Below are positions 25,451 through 34,305 of a DNA stretch of 64,000 nucleotides, piece by piece; within the stretch, counting starts at the first letter, position 1; the number at the start of each line of letters is the position of its first letter. The notes beneath the pieces were generated by a model. The model was not told the DNA's origin. It saw only the letters and a program-made list of their open reading frames with translations, and made no database searches. This stretch comes from Streptomyces sioyaensis (GTDB lineage: Bacteria > Actinomycetota > Actinomycetes > Streptomycetales > Streptomycetaceae). The position numbers and the translations under genes were made by a program. The stretch covers positions 1-64,000 of the forward strand of contig NZ_SDIF01000023.1 of assembly GCF_004122735.1 (NCBI RefSeq). Reading direction: 5' to 3'.

Positions 25451-28400
25451 TCAGCGGCCTCCCTGCACGGAGGTCGCCGGGGCGGCGGCGTCCTCGGCGG
25501 CGTAGAGCCGGTCGCAGAGGCGCATCAGCTTGTCGAGCGACTGCGGGGCCGTCATGACCTCGGCGTGCATCGAGGTGTCGACGTCGATGGTGAAGAAGTC
25601 GTCGATCTGGTCGGCCCACGCCTGCCAGTACGCGATGCCGTCCACGGTGGGGAGTTCGGGGTTCGGGAAGAGCACCATGTGCTCCTCGAAGGCGCCGAAG
25701 AACTTGCCGCCCCGGTTGCGCAGGTAGTAGCAGCGCAGTCCGTCGCGCCGCGGCAGCGGGTCCACCGTGTACGTCTCGCCCTGCGTGGCCTCGAAGTAGC
25801 GGGACAGCTGCCGGACGCGGGAGCGCAGCTGCGTCTCGGTCTTGCTGACGCCGCGGTCGAGGGCGGTCTCGATCAGGGAGTCGAGGAACGCCCTGGGTTC
25901 CAGGGTGGTGTCGACCTCGTCGCGGCGCAGAATCGGGGTGGCGCCATCATGCGAGTCGAAGCGGTTGTTGCCGAGGATCAGGTTCACGGCGCGGAAGTCG
26001 CTCACCTTGGTGACCACGTCGGCGTCGAAGTTCCCGCCGACGATGAGGGCGTTGGCCTTGTTGGTGGACTCGGCGTCCAGCGTGTCCAGCATGACCAGCG
26101 TGCGCACGTCGGCGCCCGTCAGCTGGAGCTGCCGCACGGTCTCGTACGCGAACAGGCCGCCCAGGGAGAACCCGCCGATGTCGTACGGGCCTTCCGGCTG
26201 TACGGCGAGGATGAGGGACGCGTAGTGCTCGGCCATGGCGTACTGACCGGTGAGGATGTCGGTGGAGTCGATCCAGCCCTTCGGCTGGATGCCGTAGAAG
26301 GGGCGCGGGCAGCGTGCGGCCAGCGGGGCGTAGGACTCCACGCCGCCGTTGCCGTGGTGGACCCAGAACACGGGCCGGCCGGAGGTGACGCCGTTCATGC
26401 GGACCAGTTCGGGGAAGTCGTTCGGCGAGGCGGGCGCGGTGCTCCGTGCCGGGGCCTTTGCCGGTGCGGCGGCCGCCGGGGCCTCCTCAACGGGAGCCGC
26501 CGAAGCGGGCTTTGGGGCGGCCGCCCCTGTGTCGGAGGCCGCGCCGGTGTCGGAGGCCGTGCCGGTCTCAGAGGCCGTGCCGGTGATCGCGTCGACGACG
26601 TCCTGCAGCGTTTCGCAGCCGGCGATGACGTCGAGGGTGAGGGACGCGTCGAGGTGCGTCTGCGCCTGGCTGAGGAACTGCATCATGAAGATGGAGTCGA
26701 AGCCGTAGTCACCCAAGGGCTTGTCCCACCGCAGGGTCTCGACGTCGACCTCCAGCAGCGTCGCCAGGAGGTCCGCGACGACGGTTCCCACGCTCGACGG
26801 TTCGGCCGGCTCGGCCGGCTCGGCGACCGGTGCGGAGGTCGGCATCGTCGCGCCGGCCGGCGCGGGTTCGGCAGGAGCCTCCGGCTCCGGGTGCGCCGGC
26901 AGGAAGCGCTCCCGCATCCGGGCGTGGTCGCCGTCGAGGGCGATGGCGCTGGACAGGCCGGTTGCCCAGAGGCGGTCGAGGGCGTCGACGCCCACGGAGG
27001 CGCGCATCGGCCGCATGCCCACGGACTCCAGGAGCTGGACGGTCGACGGGTCGGCGCCCATGCCGCCCTTCTCCCACAGCGGCCAGTTCACCATCAGGGT
27101 GCGGCCCGACCGGCTGCCCCGGTCCACCAGGGAGTCGCGGTGGGCGGCGTATCCGTCCATGAAGGCGTTGGCGGCGGCGTAGTCGGCCTGTCCGACGTTG
27201 CCGAAGGCGGCCATGGAGGAGAAGCCGATGAAGCAGTCGAGCGGGACGGAGGCAGTCGCCTCGTCGAGGTGGCACAGCCCGGCCACCTTGGCCGCGAACA
27301 CCTCGCGGAGGTCGCCCGCGGTCTTCCTGGCCACGAAGCCGTCGCGCAGCACTCCGGCGGCGTGGACGATGCCGTGCAGCGCGCCGTACTCGGCCTGGAC
27401 ATCGCGCACGACCCGGGTCACGTCGGCGCGGTCGGCGACATCGAGCACGCGGTAGTCGGCACGGGCGCCCCACGCGCGCAGGGCGGTGAGCAGTTCCTGC
27501 TGTTCCGGGCCGGCCGGGCTGCGACCGCACAGGACCAGGGCGGGCTTCTCGACGCGCCGGGCGATGTCCTGCGCGAACAGGGCGCCGAGTCCTCCGGCGC
27601 CGCCGGTCAGCAGGTAGACGCCGCCGTCGCGCCAGGGCAGTTCGGGGGCGGCCGGTGCGACTTCGTGCCAGTGGGACACCTGCCGGCGTCCTCCGCGGTA
27701 GCGCACGGCCTCCTCGGCCGTGTCGGCGCCGTCGCGCCGCAGCCTCCCGGCCAGCTCCGCCGGGGCCAGGGCGCCGTCACCGTCCAGTGCGATCCACTGC
27801 GTCAGCAGCTTGGGGTGCTCCATGCGCGCCGTGCGGAGCATGCCGCTCAGCCCACCCAGCCAGGGCGCGTGCGCGGGGGTGACGACCTGGATCAGGCGCG
27901 GCTGCCGGGCAGCCTCCGGTGCCTTGTCGCGCAGCAGCTTCAGCAACCGCTCGGCGTACTCGGTGTAGCGGGTGCCGGCCTCGCCGCGGGCCTGCCAGCT
28001 TTCGCAGGTGGCGCCGCCCAGCGCCGCGCCGAGCGCGGTGGCGTCCGCCGCCGGGAGTTCGCACAGTACGACGTGCCGCTCGACGTCGTCGCCGTGGTGC
28101 TCCGGTGCCGCGCTCTCGCGCCAGTCCGCCTGGATCAGCAGTGCGGGCGTGGTGGTCGGCTCGGCGGCGCGGCGCGCCGGGCTCGGCTTCATGCGTGTGG
28201 AGAAGCCCAGCAGACGCACGCAGACGTTGCCCTGCGTGTCACAGAGGTCGATGTCCATGCGGCGTACGCCGGCGTCGCGGCGGTCGTCCGTGGCACCGCG
28301 CACGAGCGCCCAGCCCTCGGCCGGGGTGGGGGCCAGGACCTGTACCTCGCGCACGGTGAACGGAAGTGCCGTCCCCTGCCGGGCGTCGACGTGCTCGCCC

Positions 28401-30840
28401 AGCGCCAGTCCCAGGGTCGCCTGGAGGGCGGCGTCGAGCATGACCGGGTTGAGCGTCAGCGGGGATGCCGCCGCCTCGGGGAGGAGGAGGCGGGCAAGGA
28501 CGGTGTCCGCACCGTGGTACAGCTCCTGCACGGCCCGGAACGCGGGGCCGTATCCCATGCCCATGCGCGCGAACAGCGCGTAGCACTCGGCGCCGTCACG
28601 CCGGAGCGGGAGGTTCGCGCGCAGTGCGTCGATGTCGTGGACGTCGTCGGTGGCGCGGAGTGCGGGGTCGGCGTGTGCGGTGCCGTTCGCGTGCAGGACG
28701 CGGTCGCCGGGGCCGTGGGCGTACACCTCGAATGTCCCACCGGCCGGGTCCACGTCGACGGCGAGGGTGCGCGGTGCCGTCATCTCCAGGGGACGCAGCC
28801 AGGTCACGTCGCGCAGGCGCACGCCCGTGGCGGTGACTCCGGAGGTGGCCCGGACGAGCGCGTCGCGCACGAACTCCAGGTAGGCGGCGCCGGGCAGGAC
28901 GGGCGTGTCCCCCACGCGGTGGTCGCTCACGTAGAACTCGTGCCCGGTCAGGTCGCGGCGGTAGGGCGACGGTGGTGCGCCCGGCGCCGCGGCCACCGGG
29001 GCCGGGGGCCGGGTCGTGCTCTTCGCGTCAGTGATCCAGTAGCGCTTCAGCTGGAACGGGTAGACGGGCAGCGGGATGCGCCGCATCGGTCGGCCGGCGT
29101 ACAGGCGCCGCCAGTCCACGTCGAAGCCGGTGACCCAGAGTTTGAGCAGGCGTCCGAGTTTGCCCTTGGCTATCCAGCTGTCGATGGCGAGGGCGATGTC
29201 GTCGTCCCCGGCGAGCTCGTTCCAAGGCGCCGGGCGCTGTGCCCGTCCGGTGTGGAGGCCCTGTGCGGTGCCGCCGTCGAGGAAGGCGCCCAGCCGCTCG
29301 CGCAGGTCGGCGAGCGAGGAGGTCAGGAAGGCGAGGCGCTCGTCCATCGCGACGCGGCCCACCTGCAGCGTGTGGGCGAGGTGCGGCAGGTCGGCCTCGC
29401 CGAGCGCGCCCGCGTCGATCCGGTCGGCCAGCTGCCGGGCCCGGGCGCGCAGCGTCTCGGGCTCCGGGGCCGACAGGACGACGGCCACGGGGTCCGGTGT
29501 GCTCACCGGCGGTACGGGGCGCGGCACGTACTCCTCAAGGACGACGTGGGCGTTGACGCCGCCGAAGCCGAAGGAGCTGACACCGGCCCGGCGCGGCAGC
29601 TCACGGCCCTCCGCGTCGTGCGGGGCGGGCCAGGGCTGCTGTTCGCGTACGAGGTGGAACGGGCTGCCGTCGAGGTCGATGTAGGGGTTGACGGTGTCGC
29701 AGTGCAGACTCTTGGCGAGCGTGCGGTGCCGCATCTGCAGCAGCACCTTGATCACACCGGCGACACCCGCCGCGAGTTCGAGGTGGCCGATGTTGGTCTT
29801 CACCGAACCGATACCGCAGTGGGCCTCCTCCACCACCGCGCCGTGCTCCTCGTACAGCTCCCGGAAAGCGGCCTTGAGCCCGTTGATCTCGACCGGGTCA
29901 CCCAGCTTGGTGCCGGTGCCGTGGGCCTCGATGTAGCCCACCGTCCGAGGGTCGATGCCCGCGGTGCTGTAGGCGCGCCGGATCAGGGCGGCCTGGGCCC
30001 TGGGGTTGGGCGCGGTCAGGGAGTTGGAGCGGCCGCCGTGGTTCTCGGCCGTCGCGCGGATGACGCCGTAGACGTGGTCGCCGTCGCGCTCGGCCGCCGA
30101 CAGGCTCTTGAGCACCAGCATGCCCACGCCCTCACCACGGGCATAACCATCCGCAAGATCGGAGAAGGTCTTGCAGCGTCCCTCGACGCTGAGCATCCCG
30201 GACTTGCTGAAGCTGACGTGGCCATCGGGGATCACCATGGTGTTGATACCGCCGACGACGGCCATGTCGCACTCGCCGCGTTCGATCGAGATGACGCCGC
30301 GGTGCATGGCGACCAGGGAACTCGAACAGGCCGTCTCGATCGGCTCGCTCGGCCCGTGTACGTCCAGGAAGTAGCTCATCCGGTTCGGGCCGACGGAGGG
30401 GACGCTGCCCGTGGGCGTGACGCTCTCGCCCCTGCCGCTGCTGCGGTCGGAGAGCAGGCCGTAGCCGGTGTCGCTGGTGCCGACGAACAGGCCGAGGCTG
30501 CTCCCGGCCAGGGCGTCGGCGGCGTAGCCGGCGTCCTCCAGCGCCTTCCACACGTACAGCATCAACAGGCGCTGCTGCGGGTCCATGTGGACGGCGTCCT
30601 TCGGGGCGATGCCGAAGAACAGCGGATCGAAGTCGGCGACGCCATCGATGAAGCCGCCCCACTTCACGTTGGTGCGGCCCGGTTCCTGGAAGGGGTCGCC
30701 GAAGAGGGCGCGCCAGTCCCACCGGTCGGCGGGGACTTCCGCGATGCAGTCGCGGCCGTCGCGCAGGTTCCGCCAGAACGCGTCGAGGTCCTCGGCCTGG
30801 GGGAACCTGCCGCTCATGCCGACCACCGCGATCGGGTCGT
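25451..30840 (-). other. PKS module 10 with thioesterase: KS-DH-KR-ACP-TE
   Basis: All catalytic motifs are intact (see the protein entry). KS10 is nearly identical to KS9 over its C-terminal half. The module should give the C2-C3 alkene of the 12-membered enoate, and the alpha/beta-hydrolase TE with GGFSLGG should cyclise it onto the C11 oxygen. Confidence 0.9.
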
Positions 30841-31396
30841 CGTGCCGGTCGGCGGGCTGCGGGACGGGTACGGCCCGTGCGGGGACGGCCGCGGCCGGCA
30901 CAGGCGCACCGACGGGCTCCGCGGCCGCGGGCTCCGCGGCGGCGCCTGGCGACCGCAGCCCCAGGCGGGCGGCCAGCGCGGGGCCGTACTCGTCGGTCAG
31001 GTGGGCGCCGAAGGCCTGGATCGTCGCGTGCTCGAACAGCACGGTGGGCACGAGCTCCAGGCCCAGGGCGTCGTTCACCATGTTCACCAGCTGGGTGATG
31101 ACGAGGGAGTCGAGCCCGTATTCGCTGAGGTCGACGTTCACGTCCAGGTCGGCCGTGGTGACCTTGAGCAGCTCGCAGACCTTCTCCACCACGACGGCGC
31201 AGACCCGCTCCGTCAGGGCCTCGGTGTCGGCGACGTCAGCCGGCTGTGCGGTCCGCGTCCGTGCTTGCGCCTGCCCCTGCTCCTGCTCCTGCTGCTTCCA
31301 GTCGCGGATCAGGCGGAGCGCTTCGTCCTGTCCCACCTGTCCGTCGCGAATGAGCCGGTGCAGGTCGTCCAGGGATGCGATGCGGGTGGTGCTCAT
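25451..31396 (-). CDS. mgsG: Trans-AT PKS, final protein: ACP-KS-DH-KR-ACP-TE
   Basis: 1981 aa. An N-terminal helical segment (LHRLIRDGQVGQDEALRLIRD) probably docks to the upstream PKS. Domains: ACP9 around residue 94 (YGLDSLVITQLV), which completes module 9; KS10 about 186-620 with ETACSSSLVAMH, EAHGTGTKLGDP and TNIGHLE all intact; DH10 812-1070 (DHRVGDTPVLPG and LDAALQ); KR10 1090-1500 with GGVYLLTGGAGGLG and FSSMAAFGNVGQADYAAAN; ACP10 about 1536-1606 (YGFDSIFMMQFL); TE about 1665-1930 with the Ser in GGFSLGGLFAYE near residue 1746. There is no AT. It should make the C2-C3 enoate and release the chain by macrolactonisation. Its ATG overlaps the previous stop (ATGA). Confidence 0.92.
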   Translation of the reverse strand: MSTTRIASLDDLHRLIRDGQVGQDEALRLIRDWKQQEQEQGQAQARTRTAQPADVADTEALTERVCAVVVEKVCELLKVTTADLDVNVDLSEYGLDSLVITQLVNMVNDALGLELVPTVLFEHATIQAFGAHLTDEYGPALAARLGLRSPGAAAEPAAAEPVGAPVPAAAVPARAVPVPQPADRHDDPIAVVGMSGRFPQAEDLDAFWRNLRDGRDCIAEVPADRWDWRALFGDPFQEPGRTNVKWGGFIDGVADFDPLFFGIAPKDAVHMDPQQRLLMLYVWKALEDAGYAADALAGSSLGLFVGTSDTGYGLLSDRSSGRGESVTPTGSVPSVGPNRMSYFLDVHGPSEPIETACSSSLVAMHRGVISIERGECDMAVVGGINTMVIPDGHVSFSKSGMLSVEGRCKTFSDLADGYARGEGVGMLVLKSLSAAERDGDHVYGVIRATAENHGGRSNSLTAPNPRAQAALIRRAYSTAGIDPRTVGYIEAHGTGTKLGDPVEINGLKAAFRELYEEHGAVVEEAHCGIGSVKTNIGHLELAAGVAGVIKVLLQMRHRTLAKSLHCDTVNPYIDLDGSPFHLVREQQPWPAPHDAEGRELPRRAGVSSFGFGGVNAHVVLEEYVPRPVPPVSTPDPVAVVLSAPEPETLRARARQLADRIDAGALGEADLPHLAHTLQVGRVAMDERLAFLTSSLADLRERLGAFLDGGTAQGLHTGRAQRPAPWNELAGDDDIALAIDSWIAKGKLGRLLKLWVTGFDVDWRRLYAGRPMRRIPLPVYPFQLKRYWITDAKSTTRPPAPVAAAPGAPPSPYRRDLTGHEFYVSDHRVGDTPVLPGAAYLEFVRDALVRATSGVTATGVRLRDVTWLRPLEMTAPRTLAVDVDPAGGTFEVYAHGPGDRVLHANGTAHADPALRATDDVHDIDALRANLPLRRDGAECYALFARMGMGYGPAFRAVQELYHGADTVLARLLLPEAAASPLTLNPVMLDAALQATLGLALGEHVDARQGTALPFTVREVQVLAPTPAEGWALVRGATDDRRDAGVRRMDIDLCDTQGNVCVRLLGFSTRMKPSPARRAAEPTTTPALLIQADWRESAAPEHHGDDVERHVVLCELPAADATALGAALGGATCESWQARGEAGTRYTEYAERLLKLLRDKAPEAARQPRLIQVVTPAHAPWLGGLSGMLRTARMEHPKLLTQWIALDGDGALAPAELAGRLRRDGADTAEEAVRYRGGRRQVSHWHEVAPAAPELPWRDGGVYLLTGGAGGLGALFAQDIARRVEKPALVLCGRSPAGPEQQELLTALRAWGARADYRVLDVADRADVTRVVRDVQAEYGALHGIVHAAGVLRDGFVARKTAGDLREVFAAKVAGLCHLDEATASVPLDCFIGFSSMAAFGNVGQADYAAANAFMDGYAAHRDSLVDRGSRSGRTLMVNWPLWEKGGMGADPSTVQLLESVGMRPMRASVGVDALDRLWATGLSSAIALDGDHARMRERFLPAHPEPEAPAEPAPAGATMPTSAPVAEPAEPAEPSSVGTVVADLLATLLEVDVETLRWDKPLGDYGFDSIFMMQFLSQAQTHLDASLTLDVIAGCETLQDVVDAITGTASETGTASDTGAASDTGAAAPKPASAAPVEEAPAAAAPAKAPARSTAPASPNDFPELVRMNGVTSGRPVFWVHHGNGGVESYAPLAARCPRPFYGIQPKGWIDSTDILTGQYAMAEHYASLILAVQPEGPYDIGGFSLGGLFAYETVRQLQLTGADVRTLVMLDTLDAESTNKANALIVGGNFDADVVTKVSDFRAVNLILGNNRFDSHDGATPILRRDEVDTTLEPRAFLDSLIETALDRGVSKTETQLRSRVRQLSRYFEATQGETYTVDPLPRRDGLRCYYLRNRGGKFFGAFEEHMVLFPNPELPTVDGIAYWQAWADQIDDFFTIDVDTSMHAEVMTAPQSLDKLMRLCDRLYAAEDAAAPATSVQGGR
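29521..30170 (-). repeat. About 650-bp near-identical block, second copy at 32982-33631
   Basis: The two blocks align without gaps at a constant offset of 3461 bases; in the parts I compared (29521-29730 and 30121-30170) most positions match, with scattered differences such as 29619 and 29715-29719. They code the C-terminal half of KS10 and KS9, from about YARGEGVGMLVLKSL to VLEEYVPRP. Flanking KS sequence is clearly less alike. Confidence 0.85.
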
Positions 31397-34305
31397 GCCA
31401 GGCTCCTCTTGAATTCGTCCGCGCTCATCTCGCGTCGGCCAATGGCTTCGATCAGGTCCAGCAGGTAGGCGTCGTCGGACCCGGACGGCGGCTCGGGTGC
31501 CTGTTCGGCGGGTCGGGTGGGCTCGCTGTCACCGGTGGACTCGCTGCCGCCGAGCGTGCGGACGCTGAAGCCGCGCAGCCGTACGCACACCTCGCCGTCG
31601 TCGTCGCAGAGGTCGAGGTCGAGGCGGCGCACGGCGCCCACGTGGTCGTCCTCGGCGAAGCGGACGACGACCCAGCCGGTGGCCGGGACCGCCCGCAGCA
31701 CCTCCAGCTCGCCCAGGGCGAACGGCAGCGCCGTGCGCGGCGTGCCGGGGTCGTCGACGAAGAGGCCGACCGTGGCTTGAAGGGCGGCGTCGAGCATGCC
31801 CGGGTTGAGTACATGGCCGCTCTCGCGGGACGCGGCGGCGGGCAGCTTCAGCCGCGCCACCGACTGCCGCGAGCCGGTGTGCAGGCGCTCGATGCCGCGC
31901 AGTGCCGGGCCGTAGGCCATGCCGATGCCGGTGAAGCGCGCGTAGCAGGCTTCGTTGTCGAGCACGGGCCCGTCGCACTGCGCGCGCAGGGCCGCGAGGT
32001 CGAGCCGCTCGGCGGGCACCGGTGTTGCGCGCCGCAGCTGGCCGCGGCCGAAGGTGACGCGTGCGCCGTCCTCGTCCACCGCGTACACCTCGTAGCTCAG
32101 TCCGCCGCCGGCCCGGGTGGTCAGCGCGGTGTGCACGTCGGTCGCCTTCTCGACGGTGAGCGGGCGCAGCCAGGACGCCAACTTCAGCGACCAGGCGCGT
32201 TCGTGGCCGCCGGCCGCCTGGACCGCGGCAGCGCGCGCCATCTCCAGGTACGCCACCGCCGGCAGCACCGGCACGGCGTCCGCGCGGACGTCGTAGGCGG
32301 TGGGCCGGCGGCCGGGCCGCCAGCCGGAGACCGTCTCCATCACCTGGGCCCGTACGCGGTGGTCGGCGAGGAAGAACTCGCGGCCGGTGAAGTGCGAGGT
32401 GTAGCGGTGCTCGTTCAGGTCCGACGTGTTCGTGTGCACCAGCGGGTGCAGTGCCTCCGTCCGTGTGCCGTTCGCGGGGCGCGAGGTGTCGACCCAGTAG
32501 CGCCGGAGGCGGAACGGGTAGGTCGGCAGGGAGATCCGGCGCGGGCGGCGCCCGGTGTGGAGGCGGTCCCAGTCGAAGGGGGCGCCGTTCACCCATGCCT
32601 GGAGCAGGCGGGACCGGTCGTGCCGGCCGGCGCTGTCGTGGTCGTCGTGCGGGCCGAACCCGGCCGGTGCGTCCGGAAGGTCGACGCCGCGCGGGACCTT
32701 GCCGCGGAAGACGTCGGCCGCGGGCTCGCCGCGCAGCCAGGACTCCAGTGCCTCCCTCAGCTCGCCGGCCGTGCGGGCCAGGCAGGCGAGGCGCTCGGTC
32801 ATGTGCGTGCGTCCGGTCTGCGTGGTGTAGGCGATCGACGCCATGTCGGTGTCGTCGTAGTCGCCGCGGCGCAGTGCGTCCACCCAGCGCTCGGCGAGTT
32901 CGCACAGCACGTCGGGGTGGGTCGCCGACAGGACGACAGGGACGGGTGCGGTGGGCGCCCGGTCCGGCTCGGGGGCGGGGCGCGGCACGTACTCCTCAAG
33001 GACGACGTGGGCGTTGACGCCGCCGAAGCCGAAGGAGCTGACACCGGCCCGGCGCGGCAGCTCACGGCCCTCCGCGTCGCGCGGGGCGGGCCAGGGCTGC
33101 TGTTCGCGTACGAGGTGGAACGGGCTGCCGTCGAGGTCGATGTAGGGGTTGACGGTGTCGCAGTGCAGACTCTTGACCAGCGTGCGGTGCCGCATCTGCA
33201 GCAGCACCTTGATCACGCCGGCCACGCCCGCCGCGAGTTCGAGGTGGCCGATGTTGGTCTTCACCGAGCCGATACCGCAGTGGGCCTCCTCCACCACCGC
33301 GCCGTGCTCCTCGTACAGCTCCCGGAACGCGGCCTTGAGCCCGTTGATCTCGACCGGGTCACCCAGCTTGGTGCCGGTGCCGTGGGCCTCGATGTAGCCC
33401 ACCGTCCGAGGGTCGATCCCGGCCTTCCCGTAGGCCTCCCGCAGGAGGGCGGCCTGGGCCTTGGGGTTGGGGGCGGTCAGGGAACTGCCCCGGCCGCCGT
33501 GGTTCTCGGCCGTCGCGCGGATGACGCCGTAGACGTGGTCGCCGTCGCGCTCGGCCGCCGACAGGCTCTTGAGCACCAGCATGCCCACGCCCTCACCACG
33601 GGCATAACCATCCGCACGGTCGGAGAAGGTCTTGCACCGGCCTTCGGGGCTGAGCATGCCCGCCTTGGAGATGCTGATGTGCCCGTCGACGCTGACCATG
33701 GTGTTGACGCCGCCGGCGATGGCCAGGTCCGACTGACCGTCGCGGATGGCCTGGACGGCCCGGTGCAGGGCGACGAGCGCGCTCGAACAGGCCGTGTCGA
33801 CGGGCTCGCTCGGACCGTGCAGGTCAAGGAAGTAGCTCATCCGGTTCGGGCCCATCGAGGGGGCCGCGCCGGTGATGTCGTATCCCTCGATCATCGGCGA
33901 GTACCGGGTGACGAGGGTGCTGTAGCCGGTGCTGGTGGTGCCGGCGATGAGGGCCGTGTTCGTGCCCGCGAGGGCATCCGCCGAGTACCCGGCGTCCTCC
34001 AGCGCCTTCCATACGTACATCAGCAGGAGCCGCTGCTGCGGATCCATCAACTCCGCTTCCTTGGGGGAGATGTCGAAGAACAGCGGGTCGAAGTCGCCGA
34101 CGCCGTCCATGAAGCCGCCGGACGTCACGTTCGACGTGTTGGGCTCCTTGACGGGGTCGCCGTAGTGGGCGCGCCAGTCCCAGCGGTCCGCGGGGACCTC
34201 ACGGGTGCAGTCGCGGCCTTCGCTGAGGTTCTCCCAGAACGCGTCGAGATCGTCGGCCATCGGGAAGCGGCCGCTGATGCCGATGACGGCGATCGGCTCG
34301 TTCCC
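30990..34305 (-). other. PKS module 9: KS-DH // ACP, split between two proteins; DH motif interrupted
   Basis: KS9 has TACSSALVALH, EAHGTGTKLGDP and TNIGHLE. DH9 starts normally (NTSDLNEHRYTSHFTGREFFLADHRVRAQ, His at 32359-32361). Then 24 extra residues come before VPVLPAVAYLE, so the His-to-Pro distance is 33 instead of 9, and LPG reads LPA. LDAALQ is intact. There is no KR. ACP9 (YGLDSLVITQLV near 31105) is on the next protein. Migrastatin-type products are saturated at C4-C5 here, so KR and ER must act in trans. Confidence 0.87.

Noticed and set aside
32250..32380. DH9 insertion as a pair of compensating frameshifts
   Set aside because: The extra segment is in frame with normal codon bias and sits between perfectly matched flanks. 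A double frameshift would change the flanking frame over a stretch, which I do not see.
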